Assembly (NCBI GenBank): GCA_049647585.1
Contig: JBARXY010000011.1
Span: 124,001 to 188,000, forward strand
Source: JAGQSZ01 sp049647585
GTDB taxonomy: Bacteria; Actinomycetota; Acidimicrobiia; Acidimicrobiales; Microtrichaceae
DNA length: 64,000 bases
Direction of reading: 5' to 3'
A program made the position numbers and the translations under genes. Below are positions 34,445 through 42,790 of this stretch, piece by piece. The stretch's first letter is position 1. Every line of letters starts with the position of its first letter. The notes under the pieces were generated by a model, which ran no database searches, had not been told where the DNA came from, and saw nothing but the letters and a program-made list of their open reading frames with translations.

Positions 34445-34801
34445 TCAGCCTTCCGTCTCGGTGGTCTCGGTGGTATCGGTGGTCTCGGTGGCCTCGGAAC
34501 TGGTCGGCGGGGCGATCGTCGTGACCGTCACCGGGGGCTTCCGATTGGAGTATCTGCTCGAACCTTTCGGATACCAGTCCACCGAAATCTCAAGCGAAGT
34601 GGTGGTGACGGACACGGTCGATGTTGAAGCGGTGGTCGACGTCGAGGTCCCCACTTGGCCAGCCTCGGGACCCGACTTCGCCGCCGAGCCGGACCCGTCC
34701 GACCCTTCGGACCCACCGAAGATCGCCATGCCGGCCAGAACCAGCAGCGCAATGACAGTTATACCCAGAGCGAAAAGCACTCTCGCTGGAAGGCCTCTCA
34801 C
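34445..34801 (-). CDS. Small membrane-anchored protein with a Thr-rich external tail
   Basis: 118 residues from GTG 34801, whose GTGA overlaps the tatD stop. A short basic start (MRGLPAR) and one strong hydrophobic helix (VLFALGITVIALLVLAGMAIF) suggest a signal anchor with the rest outside. The rest is Ser/Thr/Gly-rich with one more ordered stretch (SLEISVDWYPKGSSRYSNRK) and ends in TTDTTETTETEG. It occupies the place of rpfB in the mycobacterial tatD-rpfB-ksgA-ispE order, but no G5 or lysozyme-like domain is present. I do not recognise it. Confidence 0.7.
   Translation of the reverse strand: MRGLPARVLFALGITVIALLVLAGMAIFGGSEGSDGSGSAAKSGPEAGQVGTSTSTTASTSTVSVTTTSLEISVDWYPKGSSRYSNRKPPVTVTTIAPPTSSEATETTDTTETTETEG
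34458..34499 (-). repeat. 9-bp coding repeat (Thr-Glu/Thr-Asp tail)
   Basis: Imperfect 9-bp units of tcggtggtc (plus reading) repeat four to five times and encode the TTE/TTD triplets at the end of the small membrane protein. Confidence 0.7.
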
Positions 34802-35625
34802 GTGAGCGACAGCCCGTAGAAGGCAGACGCGTTTGCGGTGGTCGCCTCGGCCACCGTGGCGACATCAAGCCCTTTGACCTTGGCCACGGCTTCGCCGATG
34901 AGCCCGACCATCGCCGGTTCGTTGGGCCGACCTCGGTGTGGTACCGGAGTAAGGAACGGCGAATCCGTCTCCACCATCAGATTCTCCAACGGAGTCACCT
35001 CTACGGCTGACCGTACGTCGTCGGCACTCTTGAACGTGACGATCCCGCTTATCGACAGCAGGGCACCCCGCTCGAGCGCGCCCGCCGCCTCGCTCGGACC
35101 ACCCGTGAAGCAGTGGAACACCGTCCGCTCCGGGACGCCTTCGGCATCGAGGATCTCGAAGGTTTCGTCCCAAGCCGAGCGGGTGTGGATCACGAGCGGC
35201 AGGGCGAACTCGTGTGCGAGTCGGATCTGCTCAGTGAATACCTTGCGCTGCTCCGCCCTCGGTGAATGGTCGTAGTGGAAGTCGAGTCCGCACTCTCCCA
35301 CCGCCACCAGGCGGAGCTGTCCGTCGACCGCCTCTGTAAAAATCTCCCGGAGCCCTTCGGTGCCACCCGCCGCGTCATGGGGATGAACGCCTGCGGTGGC
35401 CCAGATGCGCCCACTCTGCGTTGAACGTTCCAGACAGTGTCGTGAACTCGCGACGTCGGTGCCCACGCACACCATCGCGACGACCCCGGCCGCTTCTGCT
35501 GCAGCGACGATCACCTCAAGGTCCGAATCGGCGTCCATGTGGAAGTGGTTGTCGATCCAGGGTCCTCCGTTGGAACGAGCCGACTCGAACGCAGTGGAGA
35601 GAGAAGTGGAAGGGAACTCAGGCAC
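34798..35625 (-). CDS. tatD: TatD family metal-dependent hydrolase (DNase-like)
   Basis: 275 residues from GTG 35625, with a ~20-residue leader before the family start WIDNHFHMD, where the His-x-His metal pair lies. Further signatures: TAGVHPHDA, AVGECGLDFHYDHSPRAEQRKVF, LPLVIHTRSAWDET, VFHCFTGGPSEA and LMVETDSPFLTPVPHRGRPNEP. TatD proteins are metal-dependent nucleases or hydrolases of the amidohydrolase fold. It is the first gene of the tatD-rsmA-ispE run. Confidence 0.93.
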   Translation of the reverse strand: MPEFPSTSLSTAFESARSNGGPWIDNHFHMDADSDLEVIVAAAEAAGVVAMVCVGTDVASSRHCLERSTQSGRIWATAGVHPHDAAGGTEGLREIFTEAVDGQLRLVAVGECGLDFHYDHSPRAEQRKVFTEQIRLAHEFALPLVIHTRSAWDETFEILDAEGVPERTVFHCFTGGPSEAAGALERGALLSISGIVTFKSADDVRSAVEVTPLENLMVETDSPFLTPVPHRGRPNEPAMVGLIGEAVAKVKGLDVATVAEATTANASAFYGLSLT

Positions 35626-35666
35626 ACGTTCAAGGTAGCCCGTGGCACCGGACCCGCTGCAGCCGC

Positions 35667-38522
35667 TCAGGCGTTGGCGAGGACGATCGCGCTGCTGCTG
35701 TCCCCAAACATTCGGACGGTCGCAGCGGTGTTCTCGGCGTCAAAGGTCGTGGTTCTGCCGCTCCGCATGGCCACCAGCACCGTGTCGGCCCATTCGTAGA
35801 GTGGGCTGACGGCGACGGCTCCTCCTGAGGGGGGTGCCAGCACCAGCACCGTCACCGTTGAGTCCAGAAGGTCGAGCGACTCGACATCGATCGCTGGGGT
35901 GGTGCCGAACTTGAACGGACCCCCGCTGACGAAACGGAACTCCCCGGTGCGACCACCGAGGAGCGCCCGCGCCTCGATCGGCAGACGCGCCGGGTTCACT
36001 TCTCGAAGATCAAGCGACGGCTGCTCATCCGCAGCGGAGATCCCCGACGAGTTCCAGCCGCCGAGCCTGAGGCTCAGCAGTGGGCGGTCGACCTGGGCGT
36101 CCACCAGGACCACTCTGCGTCCCTGATCGACCAGGGCAGCTGCAAGCCCCATGGCGGTTCGCCGCGAGATCGAGTCACGAGCCGTGGGCGCGAGGACGAT
36201 CCGCTGACCCCTGTCGACGTCCGAACCGGTCGTCGCCGCCAGGACCAGTTGCTGGAGCTGAGCCTTGGTCGTACGGGTCTTTCTGCTCCCACCGCCACCG
36301 ACGCGGGTCGCCACCCGCAGACCAGTGTGCTCGGGAAAATCATCGGTGGCGGTGATACGGGGTCGACGGCTTCCCAGGAACGCAACGCCGATGACGATCA
36401 GACCCGTAGCGGTTGCCGCCATGAGAGATATCCATACGACGCTCGGCTTTGCCACATCCATCTGGATCTCTTCGTCCATCGGCAGGAACGCAGGTCCGGA
36501 GTAGTACTGCTGCTCGCCGGGACGGGTTGGCCGGGCCTCGTTCTGGAGTCTGGGTCCAGCGAGTTCCCTGGCGCTGGTATAGACGTTGTTCAGCGCGGTG
36601 ATCAGGAACGGCTGGACGGCCTTGGTGTTGGCCTGATCGGTGTCGCTGAATGTGAACTGGATGAGGGCGCTCATCTTGGGCCTGACTACGGCCATCCTCT
36701 TCTGCACGTCGCGGATATCCATGTCGATGCCAGAAAGGGTTTTCAGTTCTGCGGCGTAGGCCTCGGACACTGGAAGCGTCAGCACTCCCTGCATATGGAT
36801 CCGGTCGAGGGCAAGCGCCTCGGGACTCACCGAAGTGTCCAGCCTGGGGGCGATGACGCCCGCGGTGGCGGTATAGGTGGCGGGGAAACTCGAGGCGATC
36901 CCGAAAGCGAAAATTCCGGCGATAGCCGCAGCCGCAAATGCGCCCTTGACGACAGCGGCCGAGACTCGCAGATCCCATTTGGCGAATTCGACCTCGGGCA
37001 TCTGCTCAACCTGATAGGGGTCGATCGTCGGCTCCGCCGGTGCCGGCGTCCCGATCGGCTGCATAGCGACCCCGGGCACCCGGACGAGGTCCGCTCCCCT
37101 TGAGCGAGCAGCTCGCGCCCTGGTGAGCTCCTTGTGTTCCTGTTCCGCGGACCTGGCACCCGCCAGACCGGACCAGCGAGCGCTGGCCGACGGGACCTGC
37201 ATGGCTGCGGCGAGGCCCACCACTCCCCACGCGAGTTTGTTGTTGAGAAGCGGGAGGAACAGCGACGACGAGAACACCGGCAGGAACATCACCAGAATCG
37301 TCGTCGAGAGTTCTTTCGTATACGGCCATCGAGGCCGCGCCAGGCAGAAGACCGCCACTCCGAACACGGCTATGAAGTTGGTCAGGCCGATGAGGCCGAG
37401 GTCTCCCCAGCTGTCCATCCACGTGTTGTGCGATGAGACGGCATCGCGGGACTCGTTGAGCATCTGGCTGCCGGGGGTGACCAGCAGTTGGTCGGGAATG
37501 ATCCACTGGATCTGACCGAAGCCGTGTCCGATGAGCGGTCGCTCCTTTATCAAGTCGATCGTCACCGTCCACAGGTCGAGCCTGCCGGCACCCCTGTCGG
37601 CGACGAGTCCACGAGAAAGGTTGTTCGGGTTGGCGATGAAGCCGATCAGGAAGGCGAGAGGTGCGAGCAGCATCGCGATCGCTGCCACCTTGGTTCGCTT
37701 CCTCGGGGTCAGACCCGGCCGGGTAACCATGGTGGCAACGATGGCTATTGAGCCGCCGATCAATCCTGAGCGGCTGCCTGCTCCGGCGGCGCCGCCGAGG
37801 ACGAAGATCAGAGCGAAGGTGTAGAGGGCCTTCATCCGGGGATCGGTCGCGTGCCTGCGGTAGTAGACGGTCAGAGGGATCATGGATGCCTCTAGCAGGC
37901 CGAAGTAGTTGGGGTCCGCGCCGAATCCGACCGAGCGGGTGCCAAGTACCAGTGCAAGGATTCCGGCTCCCGATCCGAACAGGCCTCCCACCCAGTAGGC
38001 CCGCAAGAACTGTTGGATCGCCTTGTGGGAGTCGACGAGCATCGCCGTCACACAGAAGAAGGCAAGAGCCAGTCCGAACATCAACATCGTCTGGATCCAG
38101 GCACCGATCTTGTGGGACCACATCCCTGTGATGACCACCCAGACGGTCAGGGTCCAGATCGGTAGCCAGTTCCACAGTGGAATCGCAGGGGGGCGCCAGC
38201 GGTCCACCACCAACTTGTAGACGATGATGCAGGCGACGATGCCGGCGACGATCCGACCCATTCGAATCGGTCCTACTCCGACCCCGTCGAAATGGATGAG
38301 GAACGCCACGATTTCGATCAGGATGAAGCCCCGTAGCCAGACCCACATGGCCAGACCCGCGGTCATGGCGACCAGGATCAGGATCAACACGCCCCAACGG
38401 TTGAGGATTGCGAAAAGCAGTAGTGGAAGCGCAGCAACCCCCAGCACCGCCAGCGCGACGGGTCCCCACGACGGCCGCTGTCGTGGGGTCTCTGCCTGCG
38501 ACGGTCTTTCGATGGTCTGCAA
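35667..38522 (-). CDS. Fusion of O-antigen-ligase/polymerase, Wzz-like and degenerate tyrosine-autokinase domains
   Basis: 951 residues from TTG 38522. Residues ~20-445 hold 10-12 membrane helices with Wzy/WaaL signatures: GAGSRSGLIGG (247-257), GRLDLWTVTIDLIKERPLIGHGFGQ region (313-337) and SSHNTWMDSWGDLGLIGL (363-380). After a ~70-residue linker comes a Wzz-like unit: helix ~525-545, external part ~546-692, helix ~694-716. Residues ~770-951 resemble CpsD: IVLAPTARDSISRRTAMGLAAAL replaces Walker A with no GKT, and VVLVDAQVDRP is the Walker A' counterpart. It probably joins repeat units and sets chain length in one protein, without phosphorylation. There is no sign of a frameshift at the joins. 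Confidence 0.88.
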   Translation of the reverse strand: MQTIERPSQAETPRQRPSWGPVALAVLGVAALPLLLFAILNRWGVLILILVAMTAGLAMWVWLRGFILIEIVAFLIHFDGVGVGPIRMGRIVAGIVACIIVYKLVVDRWRPPAIPLWNWLPIWTLTVWVVITGMWSHKIGAWIQTMLMFGLALAFFCVTAMLVDSHKAIQQFLRAYWVGGLFGSGAGILALVLGTRSVGFGADPNYFGLLEASMIPLTVYYRRHATDPRMKALYTFALIFVLGGAAGAGSRSGLIGGSIAIVATMVTRPGLTPRKRTKVAAIAMLLAPLAFLIGFIANPNNLSRGLVADRGAGRLDLWTVTIDLIKERPLIGHGFGQIQWIIPDQLLVTPGSQMLNESRDAVSSHNTWMDSWGDLGLIGLTNFIAVFGVAVFCLARPRWPYTKELSTTILVMFLPVFSSSLFLPLLNNKLAWGVVGLAAAMQVPSASARWSGLAGARSAEQEHKELTRARAARSRGADLVRVPGVAMQPIGTPAPAEPTIDPYQVEQMPEVEFAKWDLRVSAAVVKGAFAAAAIAGIFAFGIASSFPATYTATAGVIAPRLDTSVSPEALALDRIHMQGVLTLPVSEAYAAELKTLSGIDMDIRDVQKRMAVVRPKMSALIQFTFSDTDQANTKAVQPFLITALNNVYTSARELAGPRLQNEARPTRPGEQQYYSGPAFLPMDEEIQMDVAKPSVVWISLMAATATGLIVIGVAFLGSRRPRITATDDFPEHTGLRVATRVGGGGSRKTRTTKAQLQQLVLAATTGSDVDRGQRIVLAPTARDSISRRTAMGLAAALVDQGRRVVLVDAQVDRPLLSLRLGGWNSSGISAADEQPSLDLREVNPARLPIEARALLGGRTGEFRFVSGGPFKFGTTPAIDVESLDLLDSTVTVLVLAPPSGGAVAVSPLYEWADTVLVAMRSGRTTTFDAENTAATVRMFGDSSSAIVLANA

Positions 38523-38538
38523 AACTCCCCCGGGAGTT
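38523..38538. promoter_or_regulatory. Palindrome over the ribosome-binding site of the fusion gene
   Basis: AACTCCC-CC-GGGAGTT, 7-bp arms. Its minus-strand half supplies the GGGGGAG just before TTG 38522, so folding of the leader would hide the ribosome-binding site. It is also a plausible protein-binding palindrome. Confidence 0.45.
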
Positions 38539-38643
38539 GATTACGCCCGTGGGCGATCCAGCTTGGCAAGCGTACCGGCGGTCAAGCTGATTCACAGAGC
38601 CGGACGGGTTCAACGTCACCCAAGATGTCAGAATCGAACGGTG

Positions 38644-39486
38644 ATGACCCCACACAGTTCTGCAGCCAACCCATTCGACCAGGCCCGAAGGGATGCGGAC
38701 GACCTCGGGAATCGACTCGGCGAACACAGTGTCGCCGTCGTCCTCGGCTCGGGCTGGGCCGAAATCGGCGAGGCAATCGGAGCCACATCGGAAGTGATCC
38801 CGATGACGGAGCTGTCCGGGATTCCGGCGCCGACCGTTCCGGGCCACCTCGGTTCAATCCGCTCGCTGTCGGTCGAGATACCAGACGGGGAGCCGGTGCG
38901 GGTCCTCGTTCTGGCCGGCCGTTCCCATCTCTACGAGGGACATTCACCGGCGACCGTGGTGCACGCCGTTCGCACAGCAGTGCTGCACGGGTGTCGCAGC
39001 GTGATTCTGACCAATGCCGCCGGGTCCCTCAGGCCCGAGATCGGGATTGGCTCCGCGGTGATGATTTCGGACCAGATCAACCTTTCGGGAGCCAATCCCC
39101 TCTGCGGTGCAGAACCGCCCGGGGAGTATGGAGGCCGGTTCGTGGACCTGTCCTCGCTCTACTCCCGACGCCTGATAGATACGGTCGGCGAGAGGCACCC
39201 AGGCCTTGCCGAAGGTGTCTATGCGGGAGTGCTAGGCGGCAGCTACGAAACACCCGCCGAAATTCGGATGCTCCGAACCGTCGGGGCGGATCTCGTCGGC
39301 ATGTCGACCGTGCTCGAGTCGATAGCAGCGCATCACCTGGGCGCCGAGGTGTTCGGGCTGTCGCTCGTGACGAATCTGGCCGCCGGGCTGCAGTCCGACC
39401 TCGACCACACTGCGGTCCTCAGTGCTGGAAGCGCCGCTTCAGGGCTGCTCACAGAAATCATCTCCACCGCGATCAGGGCCTGCTGA
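38644..39486 (+). CDS. Purine-nucleoside phosphorylase (trimeric type)
   Basis: 280 residues from ATG 38644 (GTG 38641 directly before it is possible). The family features are clear: VAVVLGSGWAEIGEAIG with the phosphate-binding loop, PTVPGHLG, VLAGRSHLYEGHS, ILTNAAGSLRPEIGIG, SDQINLSGANPL, GSYETPAEIRML and GADLVGMSTVLESIAA. It splits inosine and guanosine into base and ribose 1-phosphate. The next gene, a phosphomutase, follows seven bases later, matching the deoD-pmmB pair of mycobacteria and suggesting ribose 1-phosphate is passed on. Confidence 0.94.
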   Translation: MTPHSSAANPFDQARRDADDLGNRLGEHSVAVVLGSGWAEIGEAIGATSEVIPMTELSGIPAPTVPGHLGSIRSLSVEIPDGEPVRVLVLAGRSHLYEGHSPATVVHAVRTAVLHGCRSVILTNAAGSLRPEIGIGSAVMISDQINLSGANPLCGAEPPGEYGGRFVDLSSLYSRRLIDTVGERHPGLAEGVYAGVLGGSYETPAEIRMLRTVGADLVGMSTVLESIAAHHLGAEVFGLSLVTNLAAGLQSDLDHTAVLSAGSAASGLLTEIISTAIRAC

Positions 39487-39493
39487 GGATCCG

Positions 39494-41371
39494 GTGACGC
39501 CTGATAATCAGCTTGAATCACGGGTCAGGGCGTGGGTCGAAATCGATCCTGACCCGGCGACGAGCGCCTCCCTCAATGAGTTGTTGGGCCATGGCTCGCT
39601 CGATCAGCTGGAGCAACTGTTCAGCGGTCAGATCACTTTCGGCACCGCAGGGATTCGTGGTCCCCTCGGGGCGGGGCCGCTGGGAATGAATCGCGTCGTC
39701 GTTCGCCACACCGCCGTCGGGGTTGCCAGAGAACTCCTGTTGACTGTTCCGGAGGCCCAGCGGAGAGGGGTGGTCGTTGGCCACGACGCCAGGCACGGTT
39801 CCCCAGAGTTCGCGGCTGACGTGGTCGAGGTGTTCCGTGCCCACGGCTTTGTGGCGCACGTGTTCGGCGAGGCGGTCCCCACGCCGCTCGTAGCCTTCGC
39901 GATCGGCTACCTCCATGCGGCCGCCGGGATAGTGGTCACGGCCAGCCACAACCCTGCGGCTGACAACGGCATGAAGGTCTACTGGGAGGACAGCGCCCAG
40001 ATCATCGCGCCGGTGGATGGTCAGATCGCCCGCCACGTCGCTGCCGTCACCGAGGAGTCGCTGGCATCCGGATTCGACACAACGACATCAGCGGCGTCCA
40101 TCGCCGGATTCCTGCGGGTACTCGCTGGCCGCCTTCCCGGCGAGGACCGCCGACGTGAGCCCGTCGACGTCAACCGCATCGGCGGACCCGGATCCGACGA
40201 CCCTCTGGTCCGTGAATACGTCCGCCAGGGCCTGCTGCTCATCCCGCCGGCCCGCGACAAGCAGAACCAGGGGCTGAGGATTGCCGCGACCTCGTTGCAC
40301 GGCGTGGGTGCGGTCCTGTTGCACAGATTGCTCAGCGATGCCGGCTACGACGACATCCACATGGTCCAGTCGCAGAGGTTTCCCGACCCGGATTTTCCGA
40401 CCGTCTCGTTTCCCAACCCGGAGGAGCCCGGAGCGCTGGACCAGTTGCTGGCGCTCGCCGGCCAGGTTGATGCCGATATCGCCATCGCCAACGACCCGGA
40501 TGCCGATCGGCTGGCCGCAGCCTTCCCCGACCCGTCCGGCGCTTGGCGCGTTCTGCGGGGAGATGAACTTGGGGCACTTCTCGCCCACCACCTGCTCGCT
40601 CTCACCGAAGGGCAGACGAACCGGCTTCTGGCCACAACTGTGGTTTCGTCGCGCCTCACCGCACGCATGGCCGCTTCGGCGAAAGTCGACTTCCGAGAGA
40701 CGCTGACCGGGTTCAAATGGCTGTGCCGACCGGGTTTGGCCGACCCTTCGATCCACCAGGTGCTCCTGTATGAAGAAGCACTCGGTTACGCGGTCGGACC
40801 CAGGGCCCGTGACAAGGACGGCATCACCGCTGCCATGGTCTTGGTCGACCTCGCCCAAGGCCTGTCGGAATCCCACACGAACGTGTGGGAGATCCTGGAT
40901 GCCCTGGCGCTGGAGCACGGGGCGCATATCCAGCGGAACTCGTCGATCCGTTTCGAGGGCTACGACTGGGCGGATCAGGTCGCACGGAGGATCGATCGAC
41001 TCGTCGGGTCACCTCCGACAACTCTGGGCGGCCACCCGGTGATCGACTCGGACCGCCCGGCAGACGACGTCCTCCGGTATTTCCTAGCCGAAGGAACACG
41101 AGTGGTGGTCAGGCCATCCGGAACCGAACCCAAGGTGAAGCTGTATTGCGAGGCGATCGAACCGGTGGCGATCGAACCGGCGGCGATCGAACCGGTGGCA
41201 ATCAAACCGGTGGCAATCAAACCGGTGGCGATCGAACCATTCGGGCGAGTCGATGCCGCCGAACCGAGCGATGCGGTCCACGAGGCCGTTGAGCAGGCCC
41301 GTCGAGTCGCGAGCGAACGACTCGATCTTGTCGAAGCCGATCTCCGACGGCTCCTTGCCGACGAGGACTGA
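39494..41371 (+). CDS. Phospho-sugar mutase (phosphomannomutase/phosphopentomutase type)
   Basis: 625 residues from GTG 39494, with GAGGA four bases upstream. All four alpha-D-phosphohexomutase sites are visible: TASHNPAADNGMK (phosphoserine loop), DPDADRLAAA (metal loop), EEALGYAVG (sugar loop) and RPSGTEPKVKLY (phosphate loop). Because it is paired with a nucleoside phosphorylase, conversion of ribose 1-phosphate to ribose 5-phosphate is a likely role, besides hexose phosphates. Straight after the phosphate loop it carries a run of AIEPV pentapeptides not normal for the family. TTG/ATG-free upstream frame from 39422 overlaps the previous gene. Confidence 0.9.
   Translation: MTPDNQLESRVRAWVEIDPDPATSASLNELLGHGSLDQLEQLFSGQITFGTAGIRGPLGAGPLGMNRVVVRHTAVGVARELLLTVPEAQRRGVVVGHDARHGSPEFAADVVEVFRAHGFVAHVFGEAVPTPLVAFAIGYLHAAAGIVVTASHNPAADNGMKVYWEDSAQIIAPVDGQIARHVAAVTEESLASGFDTTTSAASIAGFLRVLAGRLPGEDRRREPVDVNRIGGPGSDDPLVREYVRQGLLLIPPARDKQNQGLRIAATSLHGVGAVLLHRLLSDAGYDDIHMVQSQRFPDPDFPTVSFPNPEEPGALDQLLALAGQVDADIAIANDPDADRLAAAFPDPSGAWRVLRGDELGALLAHHLLALTEGQTNRLLATTVVSSRLTARMAASAKVDFRETLTGFKWLCRPGLADPSIHQVLLYEEALGYAVGPRARDKDGITAAMVLVDLAQGLSESHTNVWEILDALALEHGAHIQRNSSIRFEGYDWADQVARRIDRLVGSPPTTLGGHPVIDSDRPADDVLRYFLAEGTRVVVRPSGTEPKVKLYCEAIEPVAIEPAAIEPVAIKPVAIKPVAIEPFGRVDAAEPSDAVHEAVEQARRVASERLDLVEADLRRLLADED
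41153..41238 (+). repeat. 15-bp coding minisatellite in the phosphomutase gene
   Basis: Five full units of gcgatcgaaccggtg and one partial, with two units changed to gcaatcaaaccggtg; they encode AIEPV, AIEPA and AIKPV. The frame is preserved for any number of units. Confidence 0.9.
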
Positions 41372-41409
41372 GGTATACCTCCCCTGATCCCGCCGGTAGC
41401 CTCGGCGCT

Positions 41410-42240
41410 GTGAGCGACTATCGGGCGATTGCAACGGACCTCGACGGAACCCTGCTCCGAAGCGACAAGTCCATCTCGACCCGAACTCGTGACGCAGTGC
41501 TCGCAGCCGAGGACGCCGGTCTCACAGTGGTCATTGCCACCGGTCGACCACCTCGCTGGATAGCTCCGATAGTCGAAGCTCTCGGGGACCGGGGTCTTGT
41601 GGTCTGCGCCAACGGCGCCGCCGTATTCGACCCCTCCAGGGACGAGTTGGTCTCGACGACCGAGATCGAGGCGGCGGTGGCCGAGACGCTCATCGACGAT
41701 CTGCAGGCGGCCTTCCCCCAGGCCGTACTGGGACTCGAACAGGGATTCGACTTCTCGGTGGACGATTCGATCAAGGACAGCGACCTTGAACGCGCCGGCA
41801 GCCTGCTCCTTCCCGGGCTGAAGGTCGGGCCCATCCGGTCATTCCTGGACAAATCCGTGCTCAAGTTGATCGTCCGGATGCCCTATCCCGCTCCCCCGGG
41901 CACCGCCGTTTCCGTGCAGGGCGTCGCCGGGACCAGGGCGCTGGTGACGCATTCCACCGACGAGTCGTTCCTGGAACTCTCACACCCCAGCGTCCACAAG
42001 GCCGCGACGGTCGAGCGGCTCCTGCTCGATTCAAGTATCGCTGCGGCGGACGTGGTCGCGTTCGGCGACATGCCCAACGACCTCGAGCTCATCCGCTGGG
42101 CCGGTCTGGGAGTTGCGGTTGCCAACGCAGATCCCCGACTTAAAGAAGTGGCCGACGAGATCACCGCGTCCAACGACGACGATGGGGTGGCCCAGGTCAT
42201 CGAGAGAATTCTGAACGGCTCAGCGCCCGCTACTCGGTAG
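41410..42240 (+). CDS. HAD-superfamily hydrolase (Cof type)
   Basis: 276 residues from GTG 41410. Motif I is ATDLDGTLL (nucleophile Asp 10), motif II VIATGRPPR, a C2-type cap lies between, and motifs III/IV are KAATVERLLL and VAFGDMPNDLELI. Cof-type HADs dephosphorylate sugar phosphates, nucleotides or cofactors. It follows the phosphomutase by 38 bases, so a sugar-phosphate substrate is plausible, but the substrate cannot be read from the sequence. Confidence 0.88.
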   Translation: MSDYRAIATDLDGTLLRSDKSISTRTRDAVLAAEDAGLTVVIATGRPPRWIAPIVEALGDRGLVVCANGAAVFDPSRDELVSTTEIEAAVAETLIDDLQAAFPQAVLGLEQGFDFSVDDSIKDSDLERAGSLLLPGLKVGPIRSFLDKSVLKLIVRMPYPAPPGTAVSVQGVAGTRALVTHSTDESFLELSHPSVHKAATVERLLLDSSIAAADVVAFGDMPNDLELIRWAGLGVAVANADPRLKEVADEITASNDDDGVAQVIERILNGSAPATR

Positions 42241-42298
42241 TCATCAGCACCTGTGGGCGACCAGCGCCGGGTCGCGATCGACTCGGGCTGCCGACAGC

Positions 42299-42694
42299 TC
42301 ACTCCTCGTCGAGGAAACTCACATCACTCGGAACGTCGACGGCGTGACTCGCCAGTATGTCGAGCGGAACGATCTCGAGGGCCCGCTGGTGCGTCGATGC
42401 CATGACGACGTGGGCGGCCGCACCATCCATATGTGCCCTCAGCCAATTTGCCGCGGTCACACACCACCTGTCCCCCGGCACCAGACCAGGAAAACGGTAT
42501 TGCGGCATCGGGGTCGAAAGATCGTTGCCGATTCGGCGTTGGTGTTCGAGAAACTCGGCCGTGACAACCGCGCAGATCGTGTGGCTGCCCAGGTCCTCGG
42601 GCCCGGTGGAGCAACAGCCGTCCCGGTAGAAGCCGGTCACCGGGTCGGTTCCACACGGCTCGAGTTCCCCGCCCAAGACGTTCAGTTCGGCCAT
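42299..42694 (-). CDS. DUF2237 family protein
   Basis: 131 residues from ATG 42694, which follows AAGGA at a good distance; ATG 42712 is an alternative. The family is unmistakable: NVLGGELEPCGTDPVTGFYRDG, CCSTGPEDLGSHTICAVVTAEFL, RIGNDLSTPMPQYRFPGLVPGDRWCVTAANW and STHQRALEIVPLDIL. Four conserved Cys could bind metal. Function is not known. It stands alone between the HAD gene and deoC. Confidence 0.88.
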   Translation of the reverse strand: MAELNVLGGELEPCGTDPVTGFYRDGCCSTGPEDLGSHTICAVVTAEFLEHQRRIGNDLSTPMPQYRFPGLVPGDRWCVTAANWLRAHMDGAAAHVVMASTHQRALEIVPLDILASHAVDVPSDVSFLDEE

Positions 42695-42790
42695 TTCTGA
42701 TCCTTCGCTCATTGTTCTCTGACGCCTTTCGGGGAGCGGCCAACGCCGAGGCTGCTAGCAATGATCAAGGCGCGGGACTGTAGTCCCGGA

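Noticed and set aside
37006..38847. 613-residue open frame on the minus strand, second frame of the polymerase fusion
   Set aside because: Arg/Gly/Pro/His-rich composition without hydrophobic pattern or motifs; it lies wholly over a gene with clear domains. A product of high GC content.
41153..41238. CRISPR-like array
   Set aside because: Units are contiguous 15-mers without spacers and are translated in frame; the other tandem repeats of the window behave the same way.
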